From assembly GCF_000349325.1 (NCBI RefSeq), contig NC_020504.1, positions 5,924,053 through 5,988,052 of the forward strand: a stretch of 64,000 bases of DNA. The letters are read 5' to 3'. The notes under the pieces were generated by a model. That model ran no database searches and was not told the DNA's origin. It saw only the letters and a program-made list of their open reading frames with translations. The stretch comes from Streptomyces davaonensis JCM 4913 (GTDB taxonomy: Bacteria; Actinomycetota; Actinomycetes; Streptomycetales; Streptomycetaceae). The position numbers and the translations under genes are program-made. Below are positions 16,728-25,821 of the stretch, piece after piece; within the stretch, counting starts at the first letter, position 1; each line of letters starts with the position of its first letter.

Positions 16728-18904
16728 TGGCCTCCCGCACCAACCGTCGGGGCCGCACGCCCCAGCCCCCCGACGGCATCCGGCGCCGCCGCCTGCCCAT
16801 GCGCCTGCTGCTGCCCCTGCTGGTCCTCGCCGCGCTGATGGCGATGCTGATGCTGCGGGGGTACACGCACAGCGAGATCCTGGCCGACCACCGCGTCCGC
16901 CCCGCCGCCTCCTCCGACCGGGTCCCGGAGCAGATCCTCAAGGGCGGCCCGGTCATCGACGCCCGCAGCGGCCGTACCGAGACCCTGGACGTACCGGACC
17001 ACCGGCTCGTCCTCACCTTCGACGACGGCCCCGACCCCGAGTGGACGCCCAAGGTCCTCGACGTGCTGAAGAAGCACGACGCGCACGGGGTCTTCTTCGT
17101 CACCGGCACCATGGCCTCGCGCCACCCGGACCTGGTCCGCCGCATGGTCGACGAGGGCCACGAGGTCGGCCTGCACACCTTCAACCACCCGGACCTGTCG
17201 TACCAGTCGAAGAAGCGCATCGACTGGGAGCTGTCGCAGAACCAGCTGGCGATCAGCGGCGCGGCGGGCATCCGGACCTCTCTCTTCCGGCCGCCGTACT
17301 CCTCCTTCGCCGACGCCATGGACAACAAGTCCTGGCCGGTGACCGAGTACATCGGCTCGCGCGGCTACATCACGGTCGTCAACAACACCGACAGCGAGGA
17401 CTGGCGCAAGCCCGGCGTCGACGAGATCATCCGGCGGGCCACGCCCAAGGGCGGTCACGGCGCGATCGTGCTGATGCACGACTCCGGCGGCGACCGCCAC
17501 CAGACCGTCGAGGCACTGGACCGCTTCCTGCCGCAGATGCAGGAGCGGGGCTACGAGTTCGACAACCTCACCGAGGCCCTCGGCGCGCCCAGCGCGCACA
17601 GCCAGGTCACCGGCGTCGACCTGTGGAAGGGCAAGGCCTGGGTCTTCCTGGTCCAGGCCTCCGACAACATCACCGCCGTCCTGGTGGTCGGGCTCGCGAT
17701 CATCGGCTTCCTGGTCATCAGCCGGTTCGTGCTGATGCTCGTCCTGTCCGGCGCGCACGCCCGCCGGGTGCGCAGACGGGGCTTCAGCTGGGGACCGCCG
17801 GTCACCGAACCGGTGTCGGTGCTGGTGCCCGCGTACAACGAGGCCAAGTGCATCGAGAACACCGTCCGTTCCCTGATGGCGAGCGAGCATCCCATCGAGA
17901 TCCTCGTCATCGACGACGGCTCCACCGACGGCACCGCGCGCATCGTGGAGGCGATGGGCCTGCCGAACGTGCGGGTGATCCGCCAGCTCAACGCGGGCAA
18001 GCCCGCCGCCCTCAACCGGGGTCTGGCCAACGCCCGCTACGACATCATCGTGATGATGGACGGCGACACCGTCTTCGAGTCGGCCACCGTCCGTGAACTC
18101 GTCCAGCCCTTCGGCGACCCGCGCGTCGGCGCCGTGGCGGGCAACGCCAAGGTCGGCAACCGGGACTCCCTCATCGGCGCCTGGCAGCACATCGAGTACG
18201 TGATGGGCTTCAACCTGGACCGCCGGATGTACGACATGCTGCGCTGCATGCCGACCATCCCGGGCGCGGTGGGAGCCTTCCGCCGCACGGCCCTCGAACG
18301 CGTCGGCGGCATGAGCGAGGACACCCTCGCCGAGGACACCGACATCACCATGGCGATGCACCGCGACGGCTGGCGCGTCGTCTACGCCGAGAAGGCCCGC
18401 GCCTGGACCGAGGCCCCGGAGACGGTCCAGCAACTGTGGTCCCAGCGCTACCGCTGGTCCTACGGCACCATGCAGGCGATCTGGAAGCACCGCAAGGCGC
18501 TCGTGGAAAGCGGCCCGTCGGGCCGCTTCGGCAGAGTGGGCCTACCGCTGGTGTCGCTCTTCATGGTGGTAGCCCCGCTCCTGGCCCCTTTGATCGACGT
18601 CTTCCTCCTCTACGGCCTGATCTTCGGCCCCACCCAGAAGACGATCGTGGCCTGGCTGGGCGTCCTCGCCATCCAGGCCGTCTGTGCCGCGTACGCCTTC
18701 CGTCTCGACCGGGAACGCATGACCCACCTGATCTCACTTCCGCTCCAGCAGATCCTCTACCGCCAGCTCATGTACGTCGTGCTCCTCCAGTCCTGGATCA
18801 CCGCCCTCACCGGCGGCCGCCTGCGCTGGCAGAAGCTGCGCCGCACGGGCGTCGTCGAGGCACCCGGCGGCCCGGCCCCGCGCGAACGGAGGCCGGTGGG
18901 ATGA
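16727..18904 (+). CDS. matB: Bifunctional polysaccharide deacetylase / glycosyltransferase MatB
   Basis: A 725-residue membrane enzyme. After a membrane helix (~26-43) comes an extracytoplasmic NodB-type deacetylase: TFDDGPD with Asp99-Asp100, metal ligands in HEVGLHTFNHPDLS, and FRPPYSSF. A second membrane region (~325-345) leads to a cytoplasmic GT2 synthase domain: VLVPAYNEAKCIENT, VIDDGSTDGT, VMMDGDT, EDTD and the QRYRW motif, then three further membrane helices. This layout fits a synthase that polymerises N-acetylglucosamine and partly deacetylates the chain; the Streptomyces MatAB system is reported to make poly-beta-1,6-GlcNAc that glues hyphae together. It is coupled by overlap to both neighbours. 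Confidence 0.88.
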   Translation: MASRTNRRGRTPQPPDGIRRRRLPMRLLLPLLVLAALMAMLMLRGYTHSEILADHRVRPAASSDRVPEQILKGGPVIDARSGRTETLDVPDHRLVLTFDDGPDPEWTPKVLDVLKKHDAHGVFFVTGTMASRHPDLVRRMVDEGHEVGLHTFNHPDLSYQSKKRIDWELSQNQLAISGAAGIRTSLFRPPYSSFADAMDNKSWPVTEYIGSRGYITVVNNTDSEDWRKPGVDEIIRRATPKGGHGAIVLMHDSGGDRHQTVEALDRFLPQMQERGYEFDNLTEALGAPSAHSQVTGVDLWKGKAWVFLVQASDNITAVLVVGLAIIGFLVISRFVLMLVLSGAHARRVRRRGFSWGPPVTEPVSVLVPAYNEAKCIENTVRSLMASEHPIEILVIDDGSTDGTARIVEAMGLPNVRVIRQLNAGKPAALNRGLANARYDIIVMMDGDTVFESATVRELVQPFGDPRVGAVAGNAKVGNRDSLIGAWQHIEYVMGFNLDRRMYDMLRCMPTIPGAVGAFRRTALERVGGMSEDTLAEDTDITMAMHRDGWRVVYAEKARAWTEAPETVQQLWSQRYRWSYGTMQAIWKHRKALVESGPSGRFGRVGLPLVSLFMVVAPLLAPLIDVFLLYGLIFGPTQKTIVAWLGVLAIQAVCAAYAFRLDRERMTHLISLPLQQILYRQLMYVVLLQSWITALTGGRLRWQKLRRTGVVEAPGGPAPRERRPVG

Positions 18905-20127
18905 CGCAGGGGATACCGCAGCAGTCGTACGGCATTCCGCAGCAGGCGCCGGTCGCGCCCGCACCCGAGACGGCCCCCGCGCCCAGGAAGCCGGGCCGGG
19001 ACCGCTACCTGGACCTGCTGCGCTCCATCGCGCTGGTCCGCGTCGTGGTCTACCACCTCTTCGGCTGGGCCTGGCTGACCGTGCTGTTCCCGTCCATGGG
19101 CGTGATGTTCGCGCTGGCGGGCTCGCTGATGGCCCGCTCGCTGAACCGTCCGGCCTGGGGTGTGATCAGGGGCCGGGTCCGCCGACTGCTGCCGCCGCTG
19201 TGGGCGTTCAGCGCGGTGGCGCTGACGCTGATGTTCGCGGGCGGCTGGAACCCGACGAAGAACACCGAGGACAGCCCCACCTGGGCTCTCCTCGAACTGG
19301 TCAACTACATCATCCCGATCGGCGCCCCGCCGTTCCCCTGGCAGATCGGCTCCAAGTCGGGCCTGCTGGAGGACACCTGGGCGGTGCAGGCGGCGGGTCC
19401 GCTCTGGTACCTGCGCGCCTACCTGTGGTTCGTGGTGGCCTCGCCGCTGCTGCTGTGGGCGTTCCGCCGGGCACCGTGGCCGACCCTGCTGGCGCCGCTG
19501 GCGCTGACGGCGATCGTCGGCACGGGCGTGGTGACCATCCCCGGCGAGACCGGCAACGCGGTCACGGACTTCGCGGTCTACGGCGGCTGCTGGGTCCTGG
19601 GCTTCGCCCACCACGAGGGCCTGCTGGCGAAGATTCCGCGCTATGTGGCGGTGTCCGTCTCGTCGCTGCTGATGGCGTTCGGCCTGTGGTGGGCGTCGGG
19701 GCATCTGGGCGCGGACGGCTGGGACCTGAACGACATCCCGCTGGCGCAGGCGACCTGGTCCTTCGGTTTCGTGGTGATCCTGTTGATCTACTCTCCCTCC
19801 TGGCAGGAACTCCCCGGCCGCCTGGCGAAGTGGGACAGCCTCATCACCCTCTCCAACAACCGAGCGGTCACGATCTACCTCTGGCACAACATGCTGATCA
19901 TGGCCACGGTCCCGATCCTGGACCGCCTCTACGAACTCCCCTTCATGGAGAGCGAACGAGCGGTGGCGGCCCTGGACTCCACCTATCTCCTGTGGATGTT
20001 CTTCCTCGTCTGGCCCCTGATCGGTCTGACCATCGCCACGGTCGGCTGGATCGAGGACCTGGCAGCCAAACGCAGCCCCCGACTGTGGCCGAACGGCACC
20101 AAACCCAGGAAAAAGCACCGGGCGTGA
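18901..20127 (+). CDS. Acyltransferase-3 family membrane protein of the mat operon
   Basis: A 408-residue protein starting at an ATG that overlaps the matB stop (ATGA). After a Gln/Pro-rich N-terminus it has about ten membrane helices with the acyltransferase-3 start RDRYLDLLRSIALVRVVVYH, whose His is the family's conserved residue, and later an ITLSNNRAVTIYLWHN block. Family members move acetyl or other acyl groups across the membrane onto sugars. Coupling to matB implies O-acylation (or re-acetylation) of the aggregation polysaccharide, which is an inference. It is the last gene of the operon. Confidence 0.88.
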   Translation: MTQGIPQQSYGIPQQAPVAPAPETAPAPRKPGRDRYLDLLRSIALVRVVVYHLFGWAWLTVLFPSMGVMFALAGSLMARSLNRPAWGVIRGRVRRLLPPLWAFSAVALTLMFAGGWNPTKNTEDSPTWALLELVNYIIPIGAPPFPWQIGSKSGLLEDTWAVQAAGPLWYLRAYLWFVVASPLLLWAFRRAPWPTLLAPLALTAIVGTGVVTIPGETGNAVTDFAVYGGCWVLGFAHHEGLLAKIPRYVAVSVSSLLMAFGLWWASGHLGADGWDLNDIPLAQATWSFGFVVILLIYSPSWQELPGRLAKWDSLITLSNNRAVTIYLWHNMLIMATVPILDRLYELPFMESERAVAALDSTYLLWMFFLVWPLIGLTIATVGWIEDLAAKRSPRLWPNGTKPRKKHRA

Positions 20128-20182
20128 CACATCGGGTGGGAGGGGTGCGGCGAGGTGTGTGGCGGCCGACGAACTGGCGGGC

Positions 20183-20683
20183 TCACTTCGCCTTGCGTGA
20201 CCTCGGGAACACGCCGGCCAGGCCCAGCTTCTCCCATGGCATCAGCGCCGCCGGAACCCAGCTGAAGCCGACCGCGAACACGGCGACGACGGCGGTGATG
20301 TCCTTGGGGAGGATCCAGCCGACCTGGGCGGCGACCACTCCGACCACGGCCAGGAAGACCGCGAAGACGAGCACGGCGAGGAGCTTGCGCAGGGCCTCGC
20401 CCGGTCCCAGGCGCGGGCTGTCCGCGTCGCCCTTCACCATGCCGAAGAGCACGACCGGCACCATGAGCCCGACGATGGCGCCGAGCCCGATGCAGCCGAC
20501 CACCACGGCGGTCTCGCCGTCGTCGGGCGCGAGCGCCGACAGCGGCGACAGCAGCAGCGCCACGGCCGCGAACGCGCCGAGGAGCGTCGTGGCCAGGACT
20601 ACGATCGCCGCCAGCGCGAACAGGACGTTCCCGGCGGCGGACCGCCGCGCCTTCGGCCGCTCGGCCCTCGACTCGGCGGACAT
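20183..20683 (-). CDS. Small polytopic membrane protein, unknown function
   Basis: A 166-residue protein with four hydrophobic segments separated by short loops and a basic N-terminus (MSAESRAERPKARRSA). No conserved domain is recognised. The ATG at 20683 follows GGGAGACTCC, a good ribosome binding site. It is convergent with the acyltransferase gene, 55 bases away, and lies in the same orientation as the next unknown gene upstream. Confidence 0.75.
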   Translation of the reverse strand: MSAESRAERPKARRSAAGNVLFALAAIVVLATTLLGAFAAVALLLSPLSALAPDDGETAVVVGCIGLGAIVGLMVPVVLFGMVKGDADSPRLGPGEALRKLLAVLVFAVFLAVVGVVAAQVGWILPKDITAVVAVFAVGFSWVPAALMPWEKLGLAGVFPRSRKAK

Positions 20684-20750
20684 GGAGTCTCCCGTTCCTG
20701 TGGGGTCGGCTAGAGGATAACGGTGCCCCTTGGGAGCGGAAGGGCCCCCG

Positions 20751-21359
20751 TCACGGATCCAGCAGCGCGTCCAGTGCTCGCTCGTACGCCCGGAGCCCGG
20801 CCCGTCGGCTCTCGGGGGTGCCCGAGTGCGGGTGGAGGGTACGGGGCAGGCAGCGGGTGCGCCAGGTGCGGAAGGCGGTGGCCGGGGTGCAGCGGCCCGT
20901 GCCGTCCGCCAGGGCCGTCACGCCGGAGAGGATCCCGGTGAGCAGCCGGGCTCCGGTCTTCGCGTCCGTCTGCGCCGGCAGCGCCGCCGTCACCAACGCG
21001 TCCAGGAGTTCCGTCAGTTGAAGATCCGCGCCCGCCCGGCACATGCGCCGTACGGCCATCGGGCTCTCCAGCTCGCTCAAGTCGGGCGGTACGCCCTCCA
21101 CACCGCCGGACCACAGCAGGAGGAAGGCCGACGTCACCTCGTGGTCGCGGAGGTAGCCCAGTTCGTCCGCGACCGCCAGGAACACCGGGCCGAAGGCGCA
21201 CAGGCTGTGGATGTCCGCCAGGACCTGATCGACCTCGTCCCTCCGGTCGTCCAGGAAGGCACCGAGCGACACCTCAGAGAGGGTCCAGGTGCCGGTCGCC
21301 GTCACCGCCCCGATCTCCAGCAGACCGCCGAGCGGCGCAATGACCGAGCGGGCCGTCAC
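20751..21359 (-). CDS. Hypothetical protein, 202 residues
   Basis: I do not recognise this protein. It is predicted soluble and mostly helical, with an acidic first half (FLDDRRDEVDQVLADIHSL), two central cysteines and an Arg-rich C-terminal half. The open frame extends far upstream across the neighbouring gene, but a GTG at 21359 preceded by GGAGGATC gives a clear start; the upstream part is the shadow of the divergent gene. It may share a divergent promoter region with the 21492 gene. Confidence 0.6.
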   Translation of the reverse strand: MTARSVIAPLGGLLEIGAVTATGTWTLSEVSLGAFLDDRRDEVDQVLADIHSLCAFGPVFLAVADELGYLRDHEVTSAFLLLWSGGVEGVPPDLSELESPMAVRRMCRAGADLQLTELLDALVTAALPAQTDAKTGARLLTGILSGVTALADGTGRCTPATAFRTWRTRCLPRTLHPHSGTPESRRAGLRAYERALDALLDP

Positions 21360-21491
21360 GTGATCCTCCACGAGTCCCCCACACCAAGATCCTGTGAACC
21401 CCGCCCATCGAGGTTCCCGCTGCCGGACCCCCATGGAACACTGGCCGCGTTGCGTGAGTGAACGGGGTGGGCCCGTGGGGAGAGGGTGGCG

Positions 21492-22307
21492 ATGAGCAAG
21501 CGGCAGGTGCGGAAGATGCTGGGGCTGATGGCGAGCGGCGAGCCCGTGGAGCTCACCAGTGCCATGGCCTCCGTGAAGAAGCTCGCCCGGCTCGCCTTCA
21601 TCGCCCAGCAGTTCGGGTACGAGTACGCCGACGTCAAGCAGGGCGGCAGCCGCAACAGCTCGCTGGTGATGCTGATCGTGCCCGACCACAGCCCCCAGGC
21701 CCGGGCCCGCGCCGCGCAGAACTGGGCGCAGTACCCGAACGCCGGGGACGGCGTCTCCGTACCGCCCCTGATCCCGGACGCCTTCGAGCTGCTCAAGGCG
21801 CGGATCAACTTCGACCTCACCGGCAAGAGCGCCGAGAAGCGGATGCTGCTCGGCGCGCTGGGCGGCAGCGTCGGCTGTATAGCCGTCGCCATGCAGTCCC
21901 CGCAGGGCGGGATCGCGTGGATCATCGCGGGCGTGCTGCTGGTGGTGCTCCTCGCATGTCTCGGCATCGGCTTCGCCGTCAACCGCAAGCGCAACGCCAA
22001 GTTCGCCGCCCGCCTCCAGGCCGCCGGCTTCCAGCCCGTCAACGACGCGACGGGACGACTGCGGTACCTCCCGCCGGGCGTCCAGGTCCCGGGCCAGGCC
22101 AACCCGTTCGCGAACAGCCCGTACGGCGCGACTCCCCACGGCGGCGGCCCCGCTCCGTACGGACAGCCGTATCCCCAGCCGCAGCCGCAGCCGTATCCCC
22201 AGCAGCCGCCGCAGCAGCAGTACCCGCCGCAGCAGCCCTACCCCCAGCCCCAGCCCCACCCGTACCCGCCCCAGCAGAACCCCCACTGGCAGCCCCCCAG
22301 CCACTGA
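21492..22307 (+). CDS. Membrane protein with Pro/Gln/Tyr-rich tail
   Basis: A 271-residue protein. The N-terminal ~110 residues are soluble (SKRQVRKMLGLMASGEPVEL, then LAFIAQQFGYEYADV); two adjacent membrane helices follow (~122-135 and ~138-157), then a ~100-residue cytoplasmic or external tail made of Tyr-Pro-Gln-Pro repeats. No enzyme motif is seen. The ATG at 21492 is chosen over the GTG six bases earlier because GGAGAGGG is better spaced from it. Such YPQPQP tails are common in actinobacterial membrane proteins of unknown role. Confidence 0.7.
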   Translation: MSKRQVRKMLGLMASGEPVELTSAMASVKKLARLAFIAQQFGYEYADVKQGGSRNSSLVMLIVPDHSPQARARAAQNWAQYPNAGDGVSVPPLIPDAFELLKARINFDLTGKSAEKRMLLGALGGSVGCIAVAMQSPQGGIAWIIAGVLLVVLLACLGIGFAVNRKRNAKFAARLQAAGFQPVNDATGRLRYLPPGVQVPGQANPFANSPYGATPHGGGPAPYGQPYPQPQPQPYPQQPPQQQYPPQQPYPQPQPHPYPPQQNPHWQPPSH

Positions 22308-22387
22308 CCGGCGCGCCCGCGTCACCGGAAACCTCTCATCCCAGCTCCTCCTGAGGTGAGAGCAAAGTTCCTTCGCGGTCACCGGGT

Positions 22388-22403
22388 GCCACAGGCAGGA
22401 AAC
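22388..22403 (+). promoter_or_regulatory. Candidate GlnR/NnaR-type site upstream of narK
   Basis: GCCAC, six bases, GAAAC (22388-22403) resembles the gTnAC-n6-GAAAC element bound by GlnR in actinomycetes, with one mismatch in the first half. It lies ~75 bases before the narK start. The match is short and could be chance. Confidence 0.35.
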
Positions 22404-22476
22404 GCGCCCTCCCTACCTTCGGGATCAGCCACTCCCCCTGGAGTACGAACTGAGCCCGGAGCCCCGTGGAGGCGTC

Positions 22477-23859
22477 ATGACAGCCCAGAGCACTGCCCCC
22501 GCCGCGAGCAGGGGAGGCCGCTGGATCGATCACTGGGATCCGGAGGACGAGACCTTCTGGAACGAGAAGGGCGAGAAGATCGCCCGCCGTAATCTCCTCT
22601 TCTCCGTCCTGTCCGAGCACATCGGCTTCTCCATCTGGACCCTGTGGTCCGTGATGGTGCTCTTCATGGGACCGGAGTACGGCCTCACCCCGGCGGACAA
22701 GTTCACCATCGTCTCGATGGCGACCCTGGTCGGCGCGGTCGTCCGGATCCCCTACACCTTCGCCGTAGCGATCTTCGGCGGCCGGAACTGGACGATCGTC
22801 TCGGCGGCCCTGCTGTTGGCACCGACGATCGCCGCGTTCGTGGTGATGGAGCCGGGAACGTCCTTCACCACCTTCCTGCTGTGCGCGATGCTCGCGGGCG
22901 TCGGCGGCGGCAACTTCGCCTCCAGCATGACCAACATCAACGCCTTCTTCCCGATGCGGAAGAAGGGGTGGGCCCTCGGACTCAACGCGGGCGGCGGCAA
23001 CATCGGTGTGCCGGTCGTGCAGCTCGTCGGTCTGGCCGTGATCGGCGCCAGCGCCGGTCCGCGGGTGCTGCTCGGGATCTACATCCCGCTGATCGTGATC
23101 GCAGCCACCCTCGCCGCGCTGTACATGGACAACATCTCGTCCGTGAAGAACGACACCGGCGCCGCCAAGGACGCGGTGAAGGAGGGACACACCTGGATCA
23201 TGTCCTTCCTCTACATCGGGACGTTCGGCTCGTTCATCGGCTACAGCTTCGCCTTCGGCCTGGTCCTCCAGACCCAGTTCGGCCGTACGCCGCTCCAGGC
23301 CGCCTACGTCACCTTCATCGGCCCGCTGCTCGGCTCGCTGATCCGCCCCGTCGGTGGTGCGCTGGCCGACCGCTTCGGCGGCGCGAAGATCACGCTGTGG
23401 AACTTCGTCGGGATGTCCGTCGCCACCGCGGTGATCATCGTGGCCTCGATGCAGGAGTCCCTGCCGCTGTTCACCACGGCCTTCATCGCCCTGTTCGTCC
23501 TGACCGGCCTGGGCAACGGCTCCACGTACAAGATGATCCCGGGCATCTTCCACACCAAGGCCCTCGCCAAGGGGCTCACCGGTGAGGAGGCCGCCGCCTA
23601 CGGCCGCCGGCTCTCCGGCGCCTCGATGGGCATCATCGGAGCGGTGGGTGCGCTCGGCGGACTCGGCATCAACCTCGCCTTCCGCCAGTCCTTCCTCACG
23701 GTGGGCTCCGGCACCGGCGCCTTCGTCGCCTTCCTCGCCTTCTACGGTGTGTGCTTCGTGGTCACCTGGGCCGTATACCTTCGCCGCCCGGCTGCCCAGC
23801 CCACCGCCGAGGCGACCGCTTCGGAGGCGAAGCCGCAGCTCAGCTATGCCGAGGTGTAA
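22477..23859 (+). CDS. narK: Nitrate/nitrite transporter NarK
   Basis: A 460-residue MFS protein of the nitrate-nitrite porter family with about 12 membrane helices. The N-terminus IDHWDPEDETFWNEKGEKIA is typical of actinobacterial NarK. The family signature glycine-rich segments are present: AGVGGGNFASSMTNINAFFP and LNAGGGNIGVPVVQL in the first half, GLGNGSTYKMIPGIF in the second. It exchanges or imports nitrate and nitrite. The ATG follows GGAGGCGTC. The next gene encodes NnaR, a regulator of nitrate/nitrite assimilation, which supports the assignment. Confidence 0.93.
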   Translation: MTAQSTAPAASRGGRWIDHWDPEDETFWNEKGEKIARRNLLFSVLSEHIGFSIWTLWSVMVLFMGPEYGLTPADKFTIVSMATLVGAVVRIPYTFAVAIFGGRNWTIVSAALLLAPTIAAFVVMEPGTSFTTFLLCAMLAGVGGGNFASSMTNINAFFPMRKKGWALGLNAGGGNIGVPVVQLVGLAVIGASAGPRVLLGIYIPLIVIAATLAALYMDNISSVKNDTGAAKDAVKEGHTWIMSFLYIGTFGSFIGYSFAFGLVLQTQFGRTPLQAAYVTFIGPLLGSLIRPVGGALADRFGGAKITLWNFVGMSVATAVIIVASMQESLPLFTTAFIALFVLTGLGNGSTYKMIPGIFHTKALAKGLTGEEAAAYGRRLSGASMGIIGAVGALGGLGINLAFRQSFLTVGSGTGAFVAFLAFYGVCFVVTWAVYLRRPAAQPTAEATASEAKPQLSYAEV

Positions 23860-23935
23860 GGCGGTGTGACGTAACACCGCCGACATCATGCCGATCCGAG
23901 CCTGTCACGCACCGTTGACAGGCTCGATCGGCATG
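23860..23935. terminator. Two hairpins between narK and nnaR
   Basis: The first hairpin starts one base before the end of nothing but the gap: an 8-bp stem (23860-23867 with 23874-23881) directly after the narK stop. The second is long, 20 bp with one bulged C (23887-23907 with 23916-23935), loop of eight bases. Neither has a U-tract. Together they probably end narK transcription and isolate nnaR. Confidence 0.65.
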
Positions 23936-24000
23936 CGGGTGGAACCCCGAGCATGCGGGCCCGACCCGACATGTGACGACTCGAGTGCGGGACGAGAGTT

Positions 24001-25158
24001 ATGTACGAACAGCACAAGCCCGACCAAGGGCAACACGGCCCTCTCGCGGGGTTCACCGTAGGGGTGACCGCCGCGCGCCGCGCCGACGAACTGGGGGCGC
24101 TGCTTCAGCGGCGCGGCGCCGCCGTCCTGCACGCACCTGCCCTGCGCATCGTGCCGCTGGCCGATGACGGTGAACTGCTCGCGGCCACCAAGGAGATCGT
24201 GGACCAGGTGCCGGACGTGGTGGTCGCGACGACCGCGATCGGCTTCCGGGGCTGGATCGAGGCCGCCGACGGATGGGGCTTCGGGGAGGACCTGCTGGAC
24301 CGGTTGCGCGGGGTGGAGTTGCTCGCCCGCGGGCCGAAGGTGAAGGGGGCGATCCGGGCCGCCGGGCTGACCGAGGAATGGTCGCCGTCGTCCGAGTCGA
24401 TGGCGGAGGTGCTGGACCGGCTGCTGGAGGAGGGCGTCGAGGGCCGCCGGGTCGTCGTCCAGCTGCACGGTGAGCCGCTGCCCGGGTTCGTGGAGGCGCT
24501 GCGGGCCGGGGGAGCGGAGGTGGTGGGGGTGCCGGTGTACCGGTGGATGCCGCCGGAGGACCTCAGTCCGGTGGACCGGTTGCTGGACGCGACGGTCTCC
24601 CGCGGCCTCGACGCGCTGACCTTCACCAGCGCACCGGCGGCGGCGTCGCTGCTGTCGCGGGCGGAGCAGCGGGGGCTGCTGCCGGAACTCCTGGAGGCTC
24701 TGAACCACGACGTCGTCCCGGCCTGCGTCGGTCCGGTCACCGCGCTGCCCTTGCAGTCCCGGGGCATCGACACGGTCCAGCCCGACCGCTTCCGGCTCGG
24801 CCCCCTGGTCCAGCTCCTGTGCCAGGAACTGCCCGGGCGCGCCCGGTCGTTGCCGGTGGCGGGGCATCGGGTGGAGATCCGGGGGCATGCGGTGCTGGTG
24901 GACGGGGAGTTGCGCCCGGTGCCACCGGCCGGGATGTCCCTGCTGCGGGCGCTGTCCCGGCGTCCGGGGTGGGTGGTGGCGCGGGCCGATCTGCTGCGGG
25001 CGCTGCCGGGTGCGGGCCGTGACGAGCACGCGGTGGAGACGGCCATGGCCCGTCTGCGCTCGGCCCTTGGCACCCCCAAGCTGATCCAGACGGTGGTGAA
25101 GCGGGGGTATCGGCTGGCGCTGGATCCGGCGGCGGATGCGAAGTACGCGGACGGGTAG
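24001..25158 (+). CDS. nnaR: HemD-like uroporphyrinogen-III synthase domain fused to winged-helix: regulator NnaR
   Basis: A 385-residue two-domain protein. Residues ~15-265 have the uroporphyrinogen-III synthase fold (FTVGVTAARRADELGALLQR, VVVATTAIGFRGW, LTFTSAPAAASLL, PACVGPVTALPL). Residues ~285-375 are an OmpR-type winged helix (PPAGMSLLRALSRRPGWVV, VETAMARLRSALG, TVVKRGYRL). In S. coelicolor the equivalent protein, NnaR, acts with GlnR as an activator of nitrate/nitrite assimilation genes; sirohaem needed by nitrite reductase derives from the same tetrapyrrole branch. Position after narK matches. Whether the HemD domain is still catalytic cannot be told from sequence; a dedicated hemD elsewhere would argue against it. 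Confidence 0.85.
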   Translation: MYEQHKPDQGQHGPLAGFTVGVTAARRADELGALLQRRGAAVLHAPALRIVPLADDGELLAATKEIVDQVPDVVVATTAIGFRGWIEAADGWGFGEDLLDRLRGVELLARGPKVKGAIRAAGLTEEWSPSSESMAEVLDRLLEEGVEGRRVVVQLHGEPLPGFVEALRAGGAEVVGVPVYRWMPPEDLSPVDRLLDATVSRGLDALTFTSAPAAASLLSRAEQRGLLPELLEALNHDVVPACVGPVTALPLQSRGIDTVQPDRFRLGPLVQLLCQELPGRARSLPVAGHRVEIRGHAVLVDGELRPVPPAGMSLLRALSRRPGWVVARADLLRALPGAGRDEHAVETAMARLRSALGTPKLIQTVVKRGYRLALDPAADAKYADG

Positions 25159-25181
25159 CCGGGGGCGGGGGCGAGAGCCGC

Positions 25182-25661
25182 TCACCCCCGCCGACGTGCC
25201 GTCGCCGCCCACGCCAAGCACCCCAGCGCCACCGTCGACAGCACCGTCCGCACCACGTTCCACGCCACCCACGGGTCCTCGAACTCCTCCCGTATCTCCG
25301 ACGGAGGCCGCGCGTCCCCCAAGGTCTCGTTGAGCGGAATGTTCAGCGTCGCCGTCACCAAGAGCGCAAGCACGTTCGCCACCAGCGCCGCCCACATCCA
25401 CCTACGCCCCGGGGCGGACCGGAGTTGCCAGGCCGCGATCGCCGTCAGTACCGGCGCGCCGAGGAAGCTCAGCATGAACACCGGGTTCTGGATCGCCTCG
25501 TTGATGTCGCTCATCACCTCGACGAACACCGTGTCCGAACTCCTCGCCAGTCCCGGCATCACCCCGCACGCGAAGACGTAGAAGGAACCGGCGAGCAGAC
25601 CGGTGGCGATCGTGGCGGCGGTCGAGGCAGCTGTGCGAAACCCTGTTGTCGTCATGTGCAT
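25182..25661 (-). CDS. DUF1772-type membrane protein
   Basis: A 159-residue protein with four membrane helices, resembling the DUF1772/anthrone-oxygenase-like family: GSFYVFACGVMPGLARSSDTVFVEVM then NEAIQNPVFMLSFLGAP and LNIPLNETL. The role of single-copy members in Streptomyces is unknown. A second in-frame ATG at 25655 is equally possible, and no clear ribosome binding site separates them. It is convergent with nnaR (23-base gap). Confidence 0.8.
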   Translation of the reverse strand: MHMTTTGFRTAASTAATIATGLLAGSFYVFACGVMPGLARSSDTVFVEVMSDINEAIQNPVFMLSFLGAPVLTAIAAWQLRSAPGRRWMWAALVANVLALLVTATLNIPLNETLGDARPPSEIREEFEDPWVAWNVVRTVLSTVALGCLAWAATARRRG

Positions 25662-25821
25662 CAGTCAATCGACCGCCCGCCCCCGGAAACATGGCCCTGA
25701 CGCGCGACCGCATACGCGTGCGTCCAACGAGGGGTTCCGGGCGCGCGAGCGGGCAGGCACTGTTAGAGGGAACGGTTCGTCCGGGCCGGACCCGGGGTGA
25801 CCCCTAGGCGGTGACAGGCAC

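Noticed and set aside
20751..22382. 543-codon minus-strand frame
   Set aside because: Only the 3' 202 codons look real; the rest is antisense to the 21492 gene, and a GTG with GGAGG marks the start at 21359.
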